In this document: positions 27,740-29,544 of the stretch, piece after piece
Position numbering within the stretch: position 1 is the first letter of the stretch
Layout of the letters: every line of letters begins with the position of its first letter
NCBI GenBank assembly: GCA_002751075.1
Contig: NAOQ01000127.1
Coordinates: 82,807-112,350 of the forward strand
DNA from: Ichthyophonus hoferi
Taxonomy: Eukaryota > Opisthokonta > Ichthyosporea > Ichthyophonida > Ichthyophonidae
DNA: 29,544 nucleotides
Reading direction: 5' to 3'
Translations under genes and position numbers: made by a program
Notes under the pieces: generated by a model
What the model was told of the DNA's origin: nothing
What the model saw: only the letters and a program-made list of their open reading frames with translations
Databases searched by the model: none

Positions 27740-28390
27740 TATAATTCATCTAACCTAAATTTTGGTTTTCTATATATTCAACAAATATCAACAATACTAT
27801 CTGACTTTCTAATGATTGGAGCTCCAAGCTTTTCAAAAAAAAATGAAGGTATCATAAGCCATGTTACTTATTAATACATATCTTCTTCTTACATAAATAT
27901 CAGAAACTGTGGCAGTTCTATTGACTTGTTCACAGCTGTCGGGGTCATCTATTAAATAACTGGTAGTAGTTAATATTGCTGGACCAGTGTTAATAATAGT
28001 CACTTGATCGAATCTGTCTTTAAGGCTCAGTTGTTGTGATAGAGTTCTATAGAAGGCATATTAACTCTCTAGATAACTGGCTGTAATAATTATATCTTTA
28101 TATCTCTGTTCTAATTCAGAAAGGATAGATGCTTTGATGCGCTTGGGAGCGAATGTGGAAATTGCACAATGAGATCGATCAGTAAAGGGTGATATATTAC
28201 AATGTAAATACTAAATACTAGCTATCGTCGCTATTTAATGTTAGTAAATAGTTCTTTGAGTTCTGAAAGAGCGAGAGATCTGGACAGTTGATTATCATAT
28301 CATTTACGAGAGCCGGTGGTGGACTAGACGCTATTACATATATATAATTAAAGGCAAAGTATTTTTGTGTGCGTTTACGAGAACTTCGTA
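27740..28390 (-). repeat. Decayed coding-derived element, copy C
   Basis: The reverse complement aligns over about 600 bases with 7690-8300. Shared blocks are CCAGATCTCTCGCTCTT, CATTGTGCAAT, TTTCTGAATTAGAACAGA and CCTTCTATAGAAC, followed by a part whose reading frame is conserved between copies (SELEQ and TGP motifs). It is broken and old. Family not recognised. Confidence 0.72.
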
Positions 28391-28502
28391 TTTTTTCTAT
28401 TGATACCGCGTATCTGTGAGCGGGTCACATTTTTTTACTAGTGTTCTTGCATATGTGAAGAGGGTTTTTTTATTATTGATTATTGATTTCTTTACTTGTT
28501 TT

Positions 28503-28542
28503 ACAGCGGGTGTTATTTTTCGGTTAACACCCGTATCGCTGT
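28503..28542. repeat. Hairpin-forming inverted repeat
   Basis: CGGGTGTTA (28507-28515) pairs perfectly with TAACACCCG (28525-28533) across a 9-base loop. ACAG and CTGT extend the stem beyond a 5-base bulge. It is much more GC-rich than its surroundings and lies about 110 bases beyond copy C. Confidence 0.6.
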
Positions 28543-29544
28543 GCTCTAAAATATTATTATTGACTAATTCAATTCATGAAAGATAACAAATACCACTAGG
28601 AATGTCTGATTTTATCCCCTAAGATTTAACTATGGTTTCCTTATCTGATTGGCTCATTAGGCGATTCACTAATGTAAGTCCTTGCACAGGATGCATCGAC
28701 AAATCAATTTGAACCGTGTTCATTATGAGTTATTAATCTTAGAATAATAAACATATGGTATTACATAGTAGTATATATGGTATAGAGTTATAGTATATAA
28801 TGTTATAGTCAAACACGCTGTTGTTGTATGTTAGGTTTAGAATTCTAACTATTTATTTGCTTATTAAAAAAAAATGTACATGTTCATTGTATATCTAATA
28901 AAAGATTTTAAACGGCTTCTGGCCAAAACTTGAACCTGCTCGATCGTTGTTGATAGATTAGATATGAAAATACAACCGGTCAAAATAGGCAGTGATTTTT
29001 TGATTTGATAATTAATACAATCCCGATACTAATAATTTTAGTTAGTGGGTTTGTGAACGGATCAAGCAACTGTATAGTCTTTTCAAGGAGGAAAAGAACG
29101 TATAAAATCCAGTCGCAACATATTAAAGCCCCTAGTAATTCATTTTAAATTGAGTAAATATGGGTATTTATAAAAGTTATGTATGTTCGTTGTGTACAGA
29201 ACAACGTATAGTCAGTAGCTAGCTAATTAAATACAAACATGATTGACTTAATTTTAAAGTCAAAGGTAACAACAAGCCTCCTTATAGTGCTTGCTTGTAA
29301 CCATTTTCTAAGTTCATGATTCGTGTAAATCAAGTATTACTAATTGTATCTATAGAGATGGCCTCCTACAGAGTAAAGTCATTTCTTATTTTTTCATCTT
29401 AATCGTTATGGTGAGCTGGACCTGTAGCAGCACGATCAATTGTCAGAGAAAAAAAAACAATTCTGCACCTCGGGGGCACACGGTATAAATTATATAATGG
29501 AAACGTGCTTTTATATGAAGCAAAGTAAGTGTACCTATATATAT
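28543..29544. other. Gene-free AT-rich stretch
   Basis: About 1 kb of AT-rich sequence with no ORF above background, no tRNA-like fold recognised and no clear repeat partner in the window. Confidence 0.45.

Noticed and set aside
28503-28550. Helitron 3' end (hairpin followed by CTAA)
   Set aside because: The loop is too long, the base after CTAA is A and not T, and no matching 5' TC end was seen.
28920-28960. tRNA-like T-arm (ACTTGAACCTGC)
   Set aside because: No acceptor or anticodon stem could be paired around it.

Overview
This is a stretch of nuclear DNA from a eukaryote, most likely a unicellular protist or a unicellular relative of animals and fungi. The three clear genes are split by many GT-AG introns of roughly 200 to 800 bases, the spaces between genes are AT-rich, and there are long TA and short tandem repeats. 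A complete Arp1 (centractin) gene implies dynactin, so the cell should have dynein-dynactin transport. I cannot name the species. A 390-base run of N at 18860-19249 is an assembly gap inside a TA-rich repeat.

Layout. (1) 390-3270, minus strand: a SUMO E3 ligase of the SIZ/PIAS type. A long first exon encodes a proline/tyrosine-rich region and a Plus3-like (Rtf1-type) domain. It joins in phase to an SP-RING exon and then to an exon with the family's conserved DGTW motif. (2) 3420-12000: about 8.5 kb of AT-rich DNA without an intact recognised gene. It holds a diverged direct repeat pair (about 3848-4200 and 5008-5373), two inverted copies of a decayed coding-derived element (about 7690-8870 and 10020-10620), and a small ORF with a faint HMG-box look (5731-5982). 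A third copy of the element lies at about 27740-28390. (3) 12020-17329, minus strand: Arp1 in 12 exons that splice cleanly to a 380-residue protein. Its first intron carries about 300 bases of an 8-bp satellite. (4) 17540-19620: purine-rich DNA, a CCAAT-box cluster, TA/ATT microsatellites and the gap, lying between two divergently transcribed genes. (5) 20555-27098, plus strand: a 10-exon gene for a 753-residue protein with a CaMK/CDPK-like kinase domain, a regulatory segment, EF-hands and a C-terminal PH domain split by a serine-rich insert. (6) 27100-29544: AT-rich DNA with the third element copy and a 9-bp hairpin.

The genes do not form a pathway: one is nuclear (SUMO ligase with a transcription-type domain), one cytoskeletal (dynactin filament) and one for calcium/lipid signalling. 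The two most unusual objects are the Plus3 plus SP-RING fusion and the kinase-EF-hand-PH protein. All exon joins were worked out by eye from splice signals, phase and protein family conservation. No transcript evidence was available.
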